From Verrucomicrobia bacterium UBA3214 (GTDB lineage Bacteria; Verrucomicrobiota; Kiritimatiellia; RFP12; UBA1067), in assembly GCA_002363575.1 (NCBI GenBank), contig DEWI01000164.1:1-5828 (forward strand): 5,828 nucleotides of DNA, given 5' to 3'. Positions 1 through 5,828 of this stretch are shown here, in pieces. Below the pieces are notes generated by a model, which was given only the letters and a program-made list of their open reading frames with translations, did no database searches and was not told the origin of the DNA. The position numbers were made by a program, and so were the translations under genes. Each line of letters starts with the position of its first letter. Positions within the stretch are counted from its first letter, which is position 1.

Positions 1-1235
1 CGCTGCTCTACGTGGGCGCCGCGCAAATACTCTACATGGACGACGTGCCGGATTTCGCCGCCGTCAGCGCAACCGTGGAAGCCGCGAAGTTCTGCGAGAA
101 CCCGTCCATCGCGAGAGTAGTAAACGGCACGCTGCGCAACCTGACGAGACGCCGCGCCGAAATCGCCGCGCTCCTCGCCGCGGAGCCTCCGGAAGTCCGC
201 GAATCTTTCCCAAGCGCGCTCTATGCGCGCTGGCGCGAGCGCTTCGGCGAAGACGGCGCCGCGCGCCTCGCCGCCTGGCACAACCAGCCAGCGCAGACGT
301 TTATCGCGCGCGCCGACGGAACGTTCGCGCCGCTCGCGCGCGGCATGCGCGTCGATGCGCTCCCAGGTTACGCGCAAGGGGAATTCATCGTCCAGGATCC
401 CGCGACGGCACTCGCCGTCGCCGCGATAGACCCGCGGCAGGGCGAAACGATTCTCGATGCTTGCGCGGCGCCCGGCGGCAAGACCATCCAGATGGCATGG
501 CGCGGCGCGCGCGTCACCGCTTGCGAAGTCAATCCGAAGCGCGCGCGGACGCTGGCGGCGAACTTGAAGCGCACGCGCCTCGAAAACGCCGTCGTCACCA
601 TCGCGGAACTCCCGCAGGCGGAGACCCTTTTCGACAAAGTTCTCGTAGATGCACCCTGTTCGAATACAGGCGTAATACGCCGCCGCCCGGATGTGCGATG
701 GAACTGGTCGGTGGAAAAGCTGGCCGCGCTGGTCCGCATGCAGGCGGACATCCTTGACGCCGCTGCGCGACGCGTCGCTCCGGGAGGACTGCTTGTCTAT
801 TCGACCTGCTCCATTGAGCCGGAGGAAAACTCCGCGCAAGTCGCCGCTTTCCTGCGCCGCAACCCCGCATTCTCGCTGCTCAAAGAATCCGAGTCCATCC
901 CATTCCAGTCCGGAATGGATGGCGCATACGCCGCCGCGCTCAGACGCGACGCCGCACGCCAAGACGCCACCTGTCGCCGCCGCGCGGCGAAGCTGTCCTT
1001 TTCGTGTTCAGGAACGGAGAATCCCGGGGAATGCCCAAATCTGGCGTGCACATCGAGATGGACGGGAGTGGCCTTGGAGATCGTGAGAGAGTCCGGGATG
1101 AATGACGTCGAAAGGGCGGCTTGCGAGGGCTTTGGGGATCGCGCCGGCATCGAGACGAAGAAGAAGGACTATTTCGTCGAGATGGAGGCAAAATCGATGC
1201 TAGCGCGGCGGGTCCCGACCGCCAGGTCCGTTTGA
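1..1235 (+). CDS. rsmB: RsmB/Sun-type 16S rRNA (cytosine-C5)-methyltransferase, 5' end outside window
   Basis: The SAM-dependent enzyme methylates C5 of a cytosine (C967 in E. coli) in 16S rRNA in the cytoplasm. The reading frame is already open at the left edge (first full codon at 3), and its first residues read as the middle of the NusB-like RNA-binding domain (LLYVGAAQILYMDDVPDFAA), so the GTG at 12 is not a real start. Numbering from codon 3: rest of the NusB-like domain about 1-70; SAM motif I DACAAPGGKT 152-161; motif IV VDAPCSNTG 215-223 with Cys219; motif VI YSTCS 266-270 with the catalytic Cys269; PEEN 273-276; final core strand MDGAYAAALRR 305-315. Both catalytic cysteines are present, so the core looks functional. 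The roughly 95 residues after 315 are Arg-, Cys- and Ser-containing, match nothing I recognise, and are absent from usual RsmB proteins. They may be read-through after loss of the normal stop. The next gene starts 45 bp downstream on the same strand. Confidence 0.9.
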   Translation, partial: LLYVGAAQILYMDDVPDFAAVSATVEAAKFCENPSIARVVNGTLRNLTRRRAEIAALLAAEPPEVRESFPSALYARWRERFGEDGAARLAAWHNQPAQTFIARADGTFAPLARGMRVDALPGYAQGEFIVQDPATALAVAAIDPRQGETILDACAAPGGKTIQMAWRGARVTACEVNPKRARTLAANLKRTRLENAVVTIAELPQAETLFDKVLVDAPCSNTGVIRRRPDVRWNWSVEKLAALVRMQADILDAAARRVAPGGLLVYSTCSIEPEENSAQVAAFLRRNPAFSLLKESESIPFQSGMDGAYAAALRRDAARQDATCRRRAAKLSFSCSGTENPGECPNLACTSRWTGVALEIVRESGMNDVERAACEGFGDRAGIETKKKDYFVEMEAKSMLARRVPTARSV

Positions 1236-1264
1236 AATAGAAACAGGCAAAACGGAAGCAAGAT

Positions 1265-1273
1265 AGAGGAGAG
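1265..1273 (+). promoter_or_regulatory. Ribosome binding site of the GH29 gene
   Basis: AGAGGAGAG, with GGAG at 1268-1271, lies 9 nt before the ATG at 1281. This supports 1281 over the in-frame ATG at 1290. No convincing sigma70 promoter is visible in the 45-bp gap, so the gene may be read from a promoter inside or upstream of the RsmB gene. Confidence 0.7.
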
Positions 1274-1280
1274 AACCGGA

Positions 1281-2672
1281 ATGGAAGAGATGACGAGAAG
1301 AGGCTTTTTGCAATCGGCGTTCGCCGCCGGCGCGTATGCGGCTCTCGGAGGCGGTTTCGGGTATGCGGGCGGCGGCGTGTGCGACGGCCCGTCCCTCGCG
1401 CTGCCTACGCCCGTACATCGTAGGTGGGCGGATATGGAACTTGGCATGTTCTACCACTACGACATCACGATATTCGGCAAGGGGCGCGCGCCACGCCCGA
1501 AAATCTACAACCCCGCCAAGCTGGATACGGACCAGTGGATGGAAGCGGCCAAAGCATACGGCGCGAAATACGTCGTCCTCACCGCAAAGCACGGCGCCGG
1601 GTTCATGCAGTGGCAGAGCGATATATATCCATACGGCGTGAAGCAGTCGCCATGGCGCGGCGGGAAGGGCGATCTCGTGCGCGATTTCGTCAACAGCGCC
1701 AGGAAGTACGGGCTTCTGCCGGGGCTTTACGTGGCGATGCACTACAACTGGTTTCTCGGCGCGCGCAGGAGCAACGGGCGCGTCTCCTCCAAGGGGTACT
1801 ACGGCTACGGCGAAGAAGCGCAGAAAAAGTATTCGCAAAGCTGCGAGGCCGTGTTGAACGAACTGTTGACGAACTACGGGGAGCTTTTCGAGATATGGTT
1901 CGACGGCGGCGTCCTGCCCCCGGAGGAAGGCGGGCCGCGAGCGCTTGAAATAATCGAGCGCCTCCAGCCGAACGCGATCCTCTTCCAGGGCCCGAAGGAG
2001 GCCAGGCACATAATCCGCTGGATCGGCAACGAGCGGGGAGTGGCGCCGTATCCATGCTGGGCGACGGGAAGGGACGTGACGCAGTCCAACGGCATCGTGG
2101 AATCTCGCTCGGAGAAATGCACCGGCGTCCCCGACGGCAGGAAGTGGATGCCTGGCGAGTGCGACGTGCCCTTGCGGCCGGGCGGGTGGCTTTGCAAGGA
2201 TCATCCCGAGCGGCCGTATTGGACAATGGAGCAGCTCATGGAAAAGTACGACTGCTCGGTCGGCCGCAACTGCAACTTGATTCTCAACGCCGCGCCAATG
2301 CCCGATGGCCTCGTCAAGGAAGAGGAAATGAAAATCTATGCGGAATTCGGGCGGCGCATAAAGGGAAGGTACGCCAACAAGCTCGCCGCAACGGAAGGCG
2401 AGGGCGAGAAAGTGGAACTCGCGATCCCTTCCGGCGCCGGGCCGGTGAACCAGGCGATCTTGATGGAGCGTATCGAGCGCGGCGAGCGCGTGAGGGAGTT
2501 TACGCTGGAGGCGCTGTGCGCCGGGAAGTGGCAGGAAATCTACAAAGGCTCCTGCATCGGCCACAAACACATCGTCCGCTTTCGCGAGACGCCGGCGGAA
2601 AGGCTGCGCCTCGTCGTCGCCAAAGCGGCGGCCAAGCCGCTGATCCGCGACTTCTCCGCCTACCGCAACTAG
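1281..2672 (+). CDS. Tat-exported GH29 alpha-L-fucosidase (GH29-B-like)
   Basis: Retaining glycoside hydrolase that releases alpha-linked L-fucose, predicted to act outside the cytoplasm. 463 residues, a usual length. A twin-arginine signal (TRRGFLQ, residues 5-11) precedes a hydrophobic Ala/Gly stretch to about 30. The TIM-barrel catalytic domain runs about 45-365: GMFYHY with His59, NPAKLDTDQW 77-86, TAKH 101-104, EIWFDGG 204-210 and RWIGNERG 246-253. By family alignment from memory, Asp208 is the nucleophile and Glu252 the acid/base; the 44-residue spacing fits GH29-B enzymes. The SVGRNCNLILNAAP block (326-339) is typical. A C-terminal beta-sandwich (about 378-463) carries GERVREF and GHKHIVRF, as in many fucosidases. 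The usual KHHDGF reads KHGAGF here, one sugar-contacting His replaced. The start at 1281 is chosen because GGAG at 1268-1271 lies 9 nt upstream; an ATG at 1290 is spaced less well. Linkage specificity cannot be read from sequence; alpha-1,3/1,4 is the GH29-B norm. Confidence 0.92.
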   Translation: MEEMTRRGFLQSAFAAGAYAALGGGFGYAGGGVCDGPSLALPTPVHRRWADMELGMFYHYDITIFGKGRAPRPKIYNPAKLDTDQWMEAAKAYGAKYVVLTAKHGAGFMQWQSDIYPYGVKQSPWRGGKGDLVRDFVNSARKYGLLPGLYVAMHYNWFLGARRSNGRVSSKGYYGYGEEAQKKYSQSCEAVLNELLTNYGELFEIWFDGGVLPPEEGGPRALEIIERLQPNAILFQGPKEARHIIRWIGNERGVAPYPCWATGRDVTQSNGIVESRSEKCTGVPDGRKWMPGECDVPLRPGGWLCKDHPERPYWTMEQLMEKYDCSVGRNCNLILNAAPMPDGLVKEEEMKIYAEFGRRIKGRYANKLAATEGEGEKVELAIPSGAGPVNQAILMERIERGERVREFTLEALCAGKWQEIYKGSCIGHKHIVRFRETPAERLRLVVAKAAAKPLIRDFSAYRN

Positions 2673-2725
2673 CGCGAAAGCGGCGGCGGCGCAAAAGATT
2701 TTCGCATGCAACAACAAAACCGCAA

Positions 2726-2736
2726 AAGGAAGGAAG
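2726..2736 (+). promoter_or_regulatory. Ribosome binding site that fixes the GH109 start
   Basis: AAGGAAGGAAG ends 5 nt before the ATG at 2742. The in-frame ATG at 2706 has no Shine-Dalgarno-like sequence before it and would add a charged, lysine-rich extension in front of the twin-arginine motif. 2742 is therefore the likely start. Confidence 0.75.
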
Positions 2737-2741
2737 AAAAA

Positions 2742-4127
2742 ATGGAAGTTTCAAGAAGGGCGTTCCTGCGTGGGCTGGGCGCCGCAGGACTCGCGGCCGC
2801 GGGCGGATGCAAATCCGGCGGGCTTTTCGATTTCACCGACGGAGCGCCGATGCAGCGCTACGCGGCGCCGAAGCTGCCGCACATACGCCTCGGCGTCGTC
2901 GGCATGGGCGGGCGCGGCTGCGGCGTTCTCGAGCGCGTGCTAAATCTGCCCGGCGTGTCCGTGACGGCCATATGCGACATCAACCCCGCGAAGCTGGCCA
3001 AGGCGCAGGGCATACTCGCGGCGAAGGGTCGCGGGAAGGCGAAGGAGTATCTCGGCGAGACGGCGTGGCGGCGCCTTTGCGACGCCTCCGATGTCGATGT
3101 CGTCTATAATACCACGCCGTGGAAGCTGCACGTGCCCGTGGCGCTGGGCGCGATGCGCGGCGGCAAGCATGTCTTCACCGAAGTGCCCAGCGCGTTCACC
3201 GTGGACGAGTGCTGGGAACTCGTGGAAACGAGCGAGAAAACGCGCCGCCATTCGATGCAGCTGGAAAACTGCTGCTACAGCGAGGTGGAGATGCTCACCT
3301 TCAATCTCGCGAAACTCGGCATGCTCGGCGAGCTGGTCCACGCCGAAGGCGCCTACATCCACGATCTCAGGTGGATGACGGAGCACGAGTACCCGGAGGA
3401 CGAGTACTGGCGCTTCGACGAAAACCGCGATCACGGCGGCAACCGCTACCCTACGCATGGCCTCGTCCCGCTCTGCCTCACGCTCGATATCAACAGAGGC
3501 GACAGGATGGACTACATCGTCTCGCTCGATTCCAAGCAGGCCAATTTCAAGGCGTACATGGAAAAGAAACTCGCTCCGGACAATCCGCGCCGCGTCAATG
3601 GCGTGAAAATGGGCGATATGAATACGAGCCTGATAAAGACGGTCTGCGGCAAGTCGATAATGCTGCAGCACGATGTTTCGACGCCGCGGCCGTATTCGCG
3701 CATACAGCTCGTCACGGGAACCAAAGGCGCCATTTGCGCCTATCCCTACCGCGTCACGTTCGAGGACACGGTGAACTCCGGCCCCCACAAGCACTGGCTC
3801 AAGGATGACGAGGCGAAAGCCGTCCGCGAGAAATACCGCCATCCGCTGTGGAAGACGATCGGCGAACTCGCGCGCCGCGTCGGCGGGCACGGCGGAATGG
3901 ATTTCATCATGGACGCCCGCTGGGTCTATTGCCTCCAGCAGGGCCTGCCGCTCGATACCGACGTGTACGACCTCGCGACCACGTGCTGCCTGTGCGAACT
4001 CACGGAGAAATCGGCGGACCGCCGCTCGCGGCCGTATTCCATCCCGGATTTCACGCGCGGCGCGTGGCGCACGAATCCGCCTATGGAAGTCGTGGATATT
4101 GATATTGCGAAGCTCGGCGCATGCTGA
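2742..4127 (+). CDS. Tat-exported GH109 alpha-N-acetylgalactosaminidase (Gfo/Idh/MocA fold)
   Basis: NAD-dependent glycosidase that removes terminal alpha-linked GalNAc by an oxidation-elimination-addition-reduction cycle on tightly bound NAD. 461 residues, typical for the family. Twin-arginine signal SRRAFLR (4-10), hydrophobic region to about 22, then Cys23 after AAGG, which could be a lipobox. Rossmann NAD-binding motif GVVGMGGRG 51-59 and Asp79 in ICDI. TTPWKLH 124-130; EVP 147-149 where dehydrogenases of this fold have the catalytic EKP; ENCCY 175-179; HAEGAYIHDLR 200-210; YPTHG 236-240, whose Tyr236 and His239 match the active-site Tyr and His of the Elizabethkingia GH109 enzyme; GDMNTSLI 291-298; QHDVSTPRPYSR 309-320; GGHGGMDFIMD 381-391; IPDFTRG 434-440. 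These run in family order through the whole protein, so the GH109 call rests on more than the fold. The start at 2742 is chosen over the ATG at 2706 because of the RBS. The gene follows the fucosidase gene by 69 bp and is probably co-transcribed. Activity is inferred, not shown. Confidence 0.92.
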   Translation: MEVSRRAFLRGLGAAGLAAAGGCKSGGLFDFTDGAPMQRYAAPKLPHIRLGVVGMGGRGCGVLERVLNLPGVSVTAICDINPAKLAKAQGILAAKGRGKAKEYLGETAWRRLCDASDVDVVYNTTPWKLHVPVALGAMRGGKHVFTEVPSAFTVDECWELVETSEKTRRHSMQLENCCYSEVEMLTFNLAKLGMLGELVHAEGAYIHDLRWMTEHEYPEDEYWRFDENRDHGGNRYPTHGLVPLCLTLDINRGDRMDYIVSLDSKQANFKAYMEKKLAPDNPRRVNGVKMGDMNTSLIKTVCGKSIMLQHDVSTPRPYSRIQLVTGTKGAICAYPYRVTFEDTVNSGPHKHWLKDDEAKAVREKYRHPLWKTIGELARRVGGHGGMDFIMDARWVYCLQQGLPLDTDVYDLATTCCLCELTEKSADRRSRPYSIPDFTRGAWRTNPPMEVVDIDIAKLGAC

Positions 4128-4132
4128 TCGCA

Positions 4133-4160
4133 GACGCCTGGAACGGGTGTTCCGGGCGTC
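4133..4160 (+). terminator. Strong hairpin 5 bp after the GH109 stop (possible transcript 3' end)
   Basis: The arms 4133-4144 (GACGCCTGGAAC) and 4149-4160 (GTTCCGGGCGTC) form a 12-bp stem with one G-U pair and a GGGT tetraloop. It begins 5 bp after the stop codon, where a transcript-end structure is expected. No U-tract follows (AAAATCG instead), so it is not a standard intrinsic terminator. It may protect the 3' end or act with Rho. Confidence 0.5.
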
Positions 4161-4180
4161 AAAATCGTGCGACGCCGCCG

Positions 4181-4208
4181 GAGGGCCGCTGCAGCGATTG
4201 CGGCCTTT
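4181..4208 (+). repeat. Second intergenic inverted repeat
   Basis: GGCCGC at 4184-4189 and GCGGCC at 4200-4205 are perfect inverted arms around a 10-nt loop. The stem can extend outward by an A-U pair (4182/4207) flanked by two G-U pairs (4183/4206, 4181/4208), ending in three T residues. It could be a weak terminator, but the U-run is very short. Confidence 0.4.
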
Positions 4209-4212
4209 CGGC

Positions 4213-4246
4213 GAAGCGCTTCCCCCGTACGGGGGTGCGGGAAGCG
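4213..4246 (+). repeat. Compound palindrome with two alternative folds
   Basis: This short element holds overlapping symmetries: a perfect 10-bp palindrome GAAGCGCTTC (4213-4222), a perfect 14-bp palindrome CCCCCGTACGGGGG (4222-4235), and outer arms CGCTTCCC (4217-4224) with GGGAAGCG (4239-4246). The CCC at 4222-4224 can pair either in the inner palindrome or with the outer arm, but not both. There is no U-tract after it. Such compact GC-rich palindromes between genes are often dispersed repeats (REP-like); only one copy is visible here, so that is a guess. Confidence 0.45.
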
Positions 4247-4352
4247 GCAAATTAATTGCACGTCGGCGGCTTGTTTCGCCGGCAAGATGCGAAATATGCG
4301 CGGTTGCGGCTAAAAACAGCAAAAAAGCGTCGCGCGAAGGCGGGTGGGGCTA

Positions 4353-4382
4353 TTGACAATCGCCCGAAGAATGTTGTATAAT
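4353..4382 (+). promoter_or_regulatory. Consensus sigma70 promoter of the export lipoprotein gene
   Basis: A perfect -35 box TTGACA (4353-4358) and a perfect -10 box TATAAT (4377-4382) are separated by 18 bp. The expected transcription start is about 4389. It is by far the best promoter in the window and shows that a new transcription unit begins here. It also excludes the in-frame GTG at 4344 as a start, since that codon lies upstream of the promoter. Confidence 0.85.
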
Positions 4383-4394
4383 ATGCGCCAAACT

Positions 4395-5078
4395 ATGGGT
4401 AAGGTGTGTCTAAAATACGTGATTGGACTCGCTTGCGGCGTCATGCTGTCAGGCTGCGCCACTGTCACGGAAATGGTTTCAACCGTCTTCAAGCCTACTG
4501 AAGCGCCGATCGCTCCAGACTTCGCAGCCGTGTATTTCGACGGCCCGCGCGTCAGGAAGGGCGTGAATCTCGTTGTCCAGGTGAGCACGATTTCCCAGCA
4601 GCCTGTCACAATGAACGTTCAGGTCGATCAGAATGGCACGATTATTCTCCCGCTGCTTTTGCGCGAGCCCGTGCAGTGCGACGGCTTGACTTTGGAAGCG
4701 CTCCAGAGCAAGTTGATGAAGGAGTACTCCGTATATTACAAGCAGCCGCAGATCATGGTCACGTTCGCGCCGTTCGATTCGCGCAGCGGCGGCGTCAGCC
4801 CGTGGGGCACGGTGACGGTGCTTGGCGAAGTCGCGAGCCCCGGCCCTGTCAATGTCCCGCCGACGACCGACCTCACCGTGACGAAAGTCTTGCGGGACGC
4901 CGGCGGCATGAAGCCGTTCGCGGACAAGCGCAACATCCGCGTCACCCGTTGCGACAAGGACGGCAACCAGACGAAGTATATCGTCAATATAGACGAGATC
5001 GGCAAGGAAGGGCGCATTGACAAGGATATGACTCTTCACGCCGGCGATGTCGTATGGGTGCCGGAGACGTGGTACTGA
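4395..5078 (+). CDS. Wza-type polysaccharide export lipoprotein (Poly_export plus SLBB)
   Basis: Predicted outer-membrane or periplasmic component that helps move capsular or exopolysaccharide across the envelope. From the ATG at 4395 it has 227 residues. A lipoprotein signal (MGKVCLKYVIGLACGVMLSGC) ends in the lipobox LSGC with Cys21. The Poly_export domain spans about 52-125, including VDQNGTIILPLL (77-88). An SLBB-type domain spans about 138-222 (GTVTVLGEVASPGPV at 138-152; LRDAGGMKPFADKRNIRV at 166-183), closing with HAGDVVWVPE (215-224). It is much shorter than E. coli Wza (about 380 residues): there is one SLBB-like domain and no C-terminal membrane helix after WVPE. Many short homologues in exopolysaccharide loci look like this. 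No Shine-Dalgarno sequence precedes 4395 and the predicted transcription start is about 6 nt upstream, so initiation may be leaderless. No glycosyltransferase, Wzc or Wzx gene is in view. Confidence 0.87.
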   Translation: MGKVCLKYVIGLACGVMLSGCATVTEMVSTVFKPTEAPIAPDFAAVYFDGPRVRKGVNLVVQVSTISQQPVTMNVQVDQNGTIILPLLLREPVQCDGLTLEALQSKLMKEYSVYYKQPQIMVTFAPFDSRSGGVSPWGTVTVLGEVASPGPVNVPPTTDLTVTKVLRDAGGMKPFADKRNIRVTRCDKDGNQTKYIVNIDEIGKEGRIDKDMTLHAGDVVWVPETWY

Positions 5079-5182
5079 AGTCCGGGAGGAGCAACGCGAT
5101 CGACGATGGCGAATGACGCGCCGGCTTGATCTTGGATATGTGGCGTCGCAACGGCGGCGCAGGCTATTTATAGAATAAGGAC

Positions 5183-5190
5183 AGGAAAGG
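5183..5190 (+). promoter_or_regulatory. Ribosome binding site of the secreted unknown gene
   Basis: AGGAAAGG lies 9 nt before the ATG at 5200. It supports this start, and it contrasts with the export lipoprotein gene upstream, which lacks such a site. Confidence 0.65.
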
Positions 5191-5199
5191 AAAAACAAG

Positions 5200-5828
5200 A
5201 TGAAAAAACTGCTGATGATTGCCGTAGCGGTGCTCTCTGCTGCCGCATGGGCGTTGTCTCTGGCGGACGCGAAGGCGCAAATACCTTCATGCGTCGCCGA
5301 TCCCGGCAAGATGGCCGAAGTTATGAAGCAGCTTTCGCAGGGCGATCAGGACGATTTCCTCGCCGCTGTGAACGAAGCGGTCGCCGCCATGCCCGCCTCC
5401 ACCGACGAAAAGACGTCCATGTTTCTCAAGCTGAATGCCGCGGCGCTCAAGTGGCACGGCCCCACCAATCTTACCGCGCTGCTCGCCACCACTTTCGCGA
5501 CCGTGCCTGTCGAGGCCTTGACGGTGATCAACGAGCGTTTCGCGCAGGAGCTTTTCAACCGCAACGCCGATCCTTCCGCGGCGATCACGGATGCCGATTT
5601 CACCGCGCTCGCGAAGACGGCCGTCGATGCCATTGCCGGACAGGCCGCAAAGACGGATGACGGTGCCGCGCGCACCGCGTTCGCGATTATGATGTTCGTG
5701 CGCGCTTCCGACGGCGCTATCCCCGGACTCGCAGAAACGCTCGCAGAAGCGATTGCCGATCCGGCCGCCCGCCAGCTCGCCCTTTCTGAGTGGATTCCCG
5801 CCGGACTCGGTATGCAGACCGCCGATGG
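5200..5828 (+). CDS. Secreted alanine-rich protein of unknown function, 3' end outside window
   Basis: An ATG at 5200 opens a frame that has no stop to the right edge (209 full codons). The RBS AGGAAAGG at 5183-5190 lies 9 nt upstream. The N-terminus is a clear Sec signal peptide: MKKLL, a hydrophobic core to about residue 22, and an AKA cleavage site after residue 26. The mature part begins QIPSC and is rich in Ala, Asp, Glu and Thr, with spacing that suggests a string of amphipathic helices (for example about 36-65, 131-150, 156-168 and 176-190). Residues FLAAVNEAVAAMP, LTALLATTF and LAETLAEAIAD are typical. I recognise no domain or catalytic motif. It follows the export lipoprotein gene by 121 bp on the same strand, so an envelope or exopolysaccharide role is possible but rests on context only. 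Confidence 0.82.
   Translation, partial: MKKLLMIAVAVLSAAAWALSLADAKAQIPSCVADPGKMAEVMKQLSQGDQDDFLAAVNEAVAAMPASTDEKTSMFLKLNAAALKWHGPTNLTALLATTFATVPVEALTVINERFAQELFNRNADPSAAITDADFTALAKTAVDAIAGQAAKTDDGAARTAFAIMMFVRASDGAIPGLAETLAEAIADPAARQLALSEWIPAGLGMQTAD

Larger units (their letters stand above)
4128..4352. other. Non-coding intergenic region between the glycosidase unit and the export gene
   Basis: About 225 bp separate the GH109 stop from the next promoter. The region contains three inverted repeats in its first half and two short A-tracts (about 4313-4326) upstream of the promoter. The A-tracts sit too far from the -35 box to be a classical UP element. No tRNA, small protein gene with an RBS, or attachment site could be supported. 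Confidence 0.6.

Noticed and set aside
980..1103. Alternative + frame through the RsmB tail (contains FRNGESRGMPKSGV)
   Set aside because: It reads somewhat protein-like, but I could not link it to any family and it has no start or RBS; kept only as a possible trace of a frameshift or decayed gene.
1371..1385. Possible lipobox at Cys34 of the GH29 protein
   Set aside because: The residues before the Cys are GGV, and Val at -1 does not fit the lipobox rule.
1200..2717. Long open frame of 505 codons on the - strand
   Set aside because: It is antisense to the clear GH29 gene, shows no family motifs, and is explained by the lack of stop codons in GC-rich DNA.
2940..4322. Long open frame of 460 codons on the - strand
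   Set aside because: It lies antisense to the GH109 gene, has an Arg/Ala/His-rich composition and no recognisable domain.
4344..4394. Upstream in-frame starts for the export gene (GTG 4344, ATG 4383)
   Set aside because: 4344 lies upstream of the -35 box and 4383 directly follows the -10 box, before the expected transcription start. Both would also spoil the lipoprotein signal.
5132..5176. Possible promoter before the secreted unknown gene (TTGGAT; TATAGA or TAGAAT)
   Set aside because: Spacing between the -35-like and -10-like boxes is far too long and no better -35 box exists at 16-18 bp. The gene may be co-transcribed with the export gene.
4479..5309. Open frame of 276 codons on the - strand
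   Set aside because: It spans the export lipoprotein gene in antisense and the start of the secreted protein; the + strand genes have domains, signal peptides and, for the second, an RBS.

Overview
The window is a GC-rich bacterial fragment with five genes, all on the + strand, and no RNA genes, mobile elements or CRISPR arrays that I can see. Two adjacent genes encode Tat-exported glycosidases that would act on host or algal glycans (GH29 fucosidase, GH109 alpha-N-acetylgalactosaminidase). They are followed by a Wza-type polysaccharide export lipoprotein. This gene content, the GC-rich codon use and the Shine-Dalgarno sites on most genes suggest a gut or other glycan-degrading member of the PVC group (Lentisphaerota, Kiritimatiellota or Verrucomicrobiota). 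That assignment is an inference; no phylogenetic marker was compared.

Layout. 1-1235: the 3' part of an RsmB-type rRNA cytosine-C5 methyltransferase, cut by the left edge, with an unexplained C-terminal tail of about 95 residues. 1281-2672: GH29 alpha-L-fucosidase with a twin-arginine signal. 2742-4127: GH109 (Gfo/Idh/MocA fold) alpha-N-acetylgalactosaminidase, also with a twin-arginine signal. 4128-4394: a non-coding stretch with at least three inverted repeats, ending in a near-perfect sigma70 promoter. 4395-5078: a short Wza/Poly_export lipoprotein. 5200 to the right edge: an unrecognised secreted, alanine-rich protein, cut by the edge.

How they work together. The fucosidase and GalNAcase genes are 69 bp apart and co-directional, so probably co-transcribed. 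Together they could strip alpha-linked Fuc and terminal alpha-GalNAc, the two sugars that define blood-group A type caps on mucin glycans. The export lipoprotein starts a separate unit under its own strong promoter. The predicted transcription start is only about 6 nt before its best start codon, so its mRNA may be almost leaderless. The secreted unknown protein downstream may belong to the same envelope or exopolysaccharide unit. I found no system that is clearly new. The most unusual points are the near-leaderless promoter/start arrangement, the foldable intergenic repeats, the RsmB tail and the unknown secreted protein.
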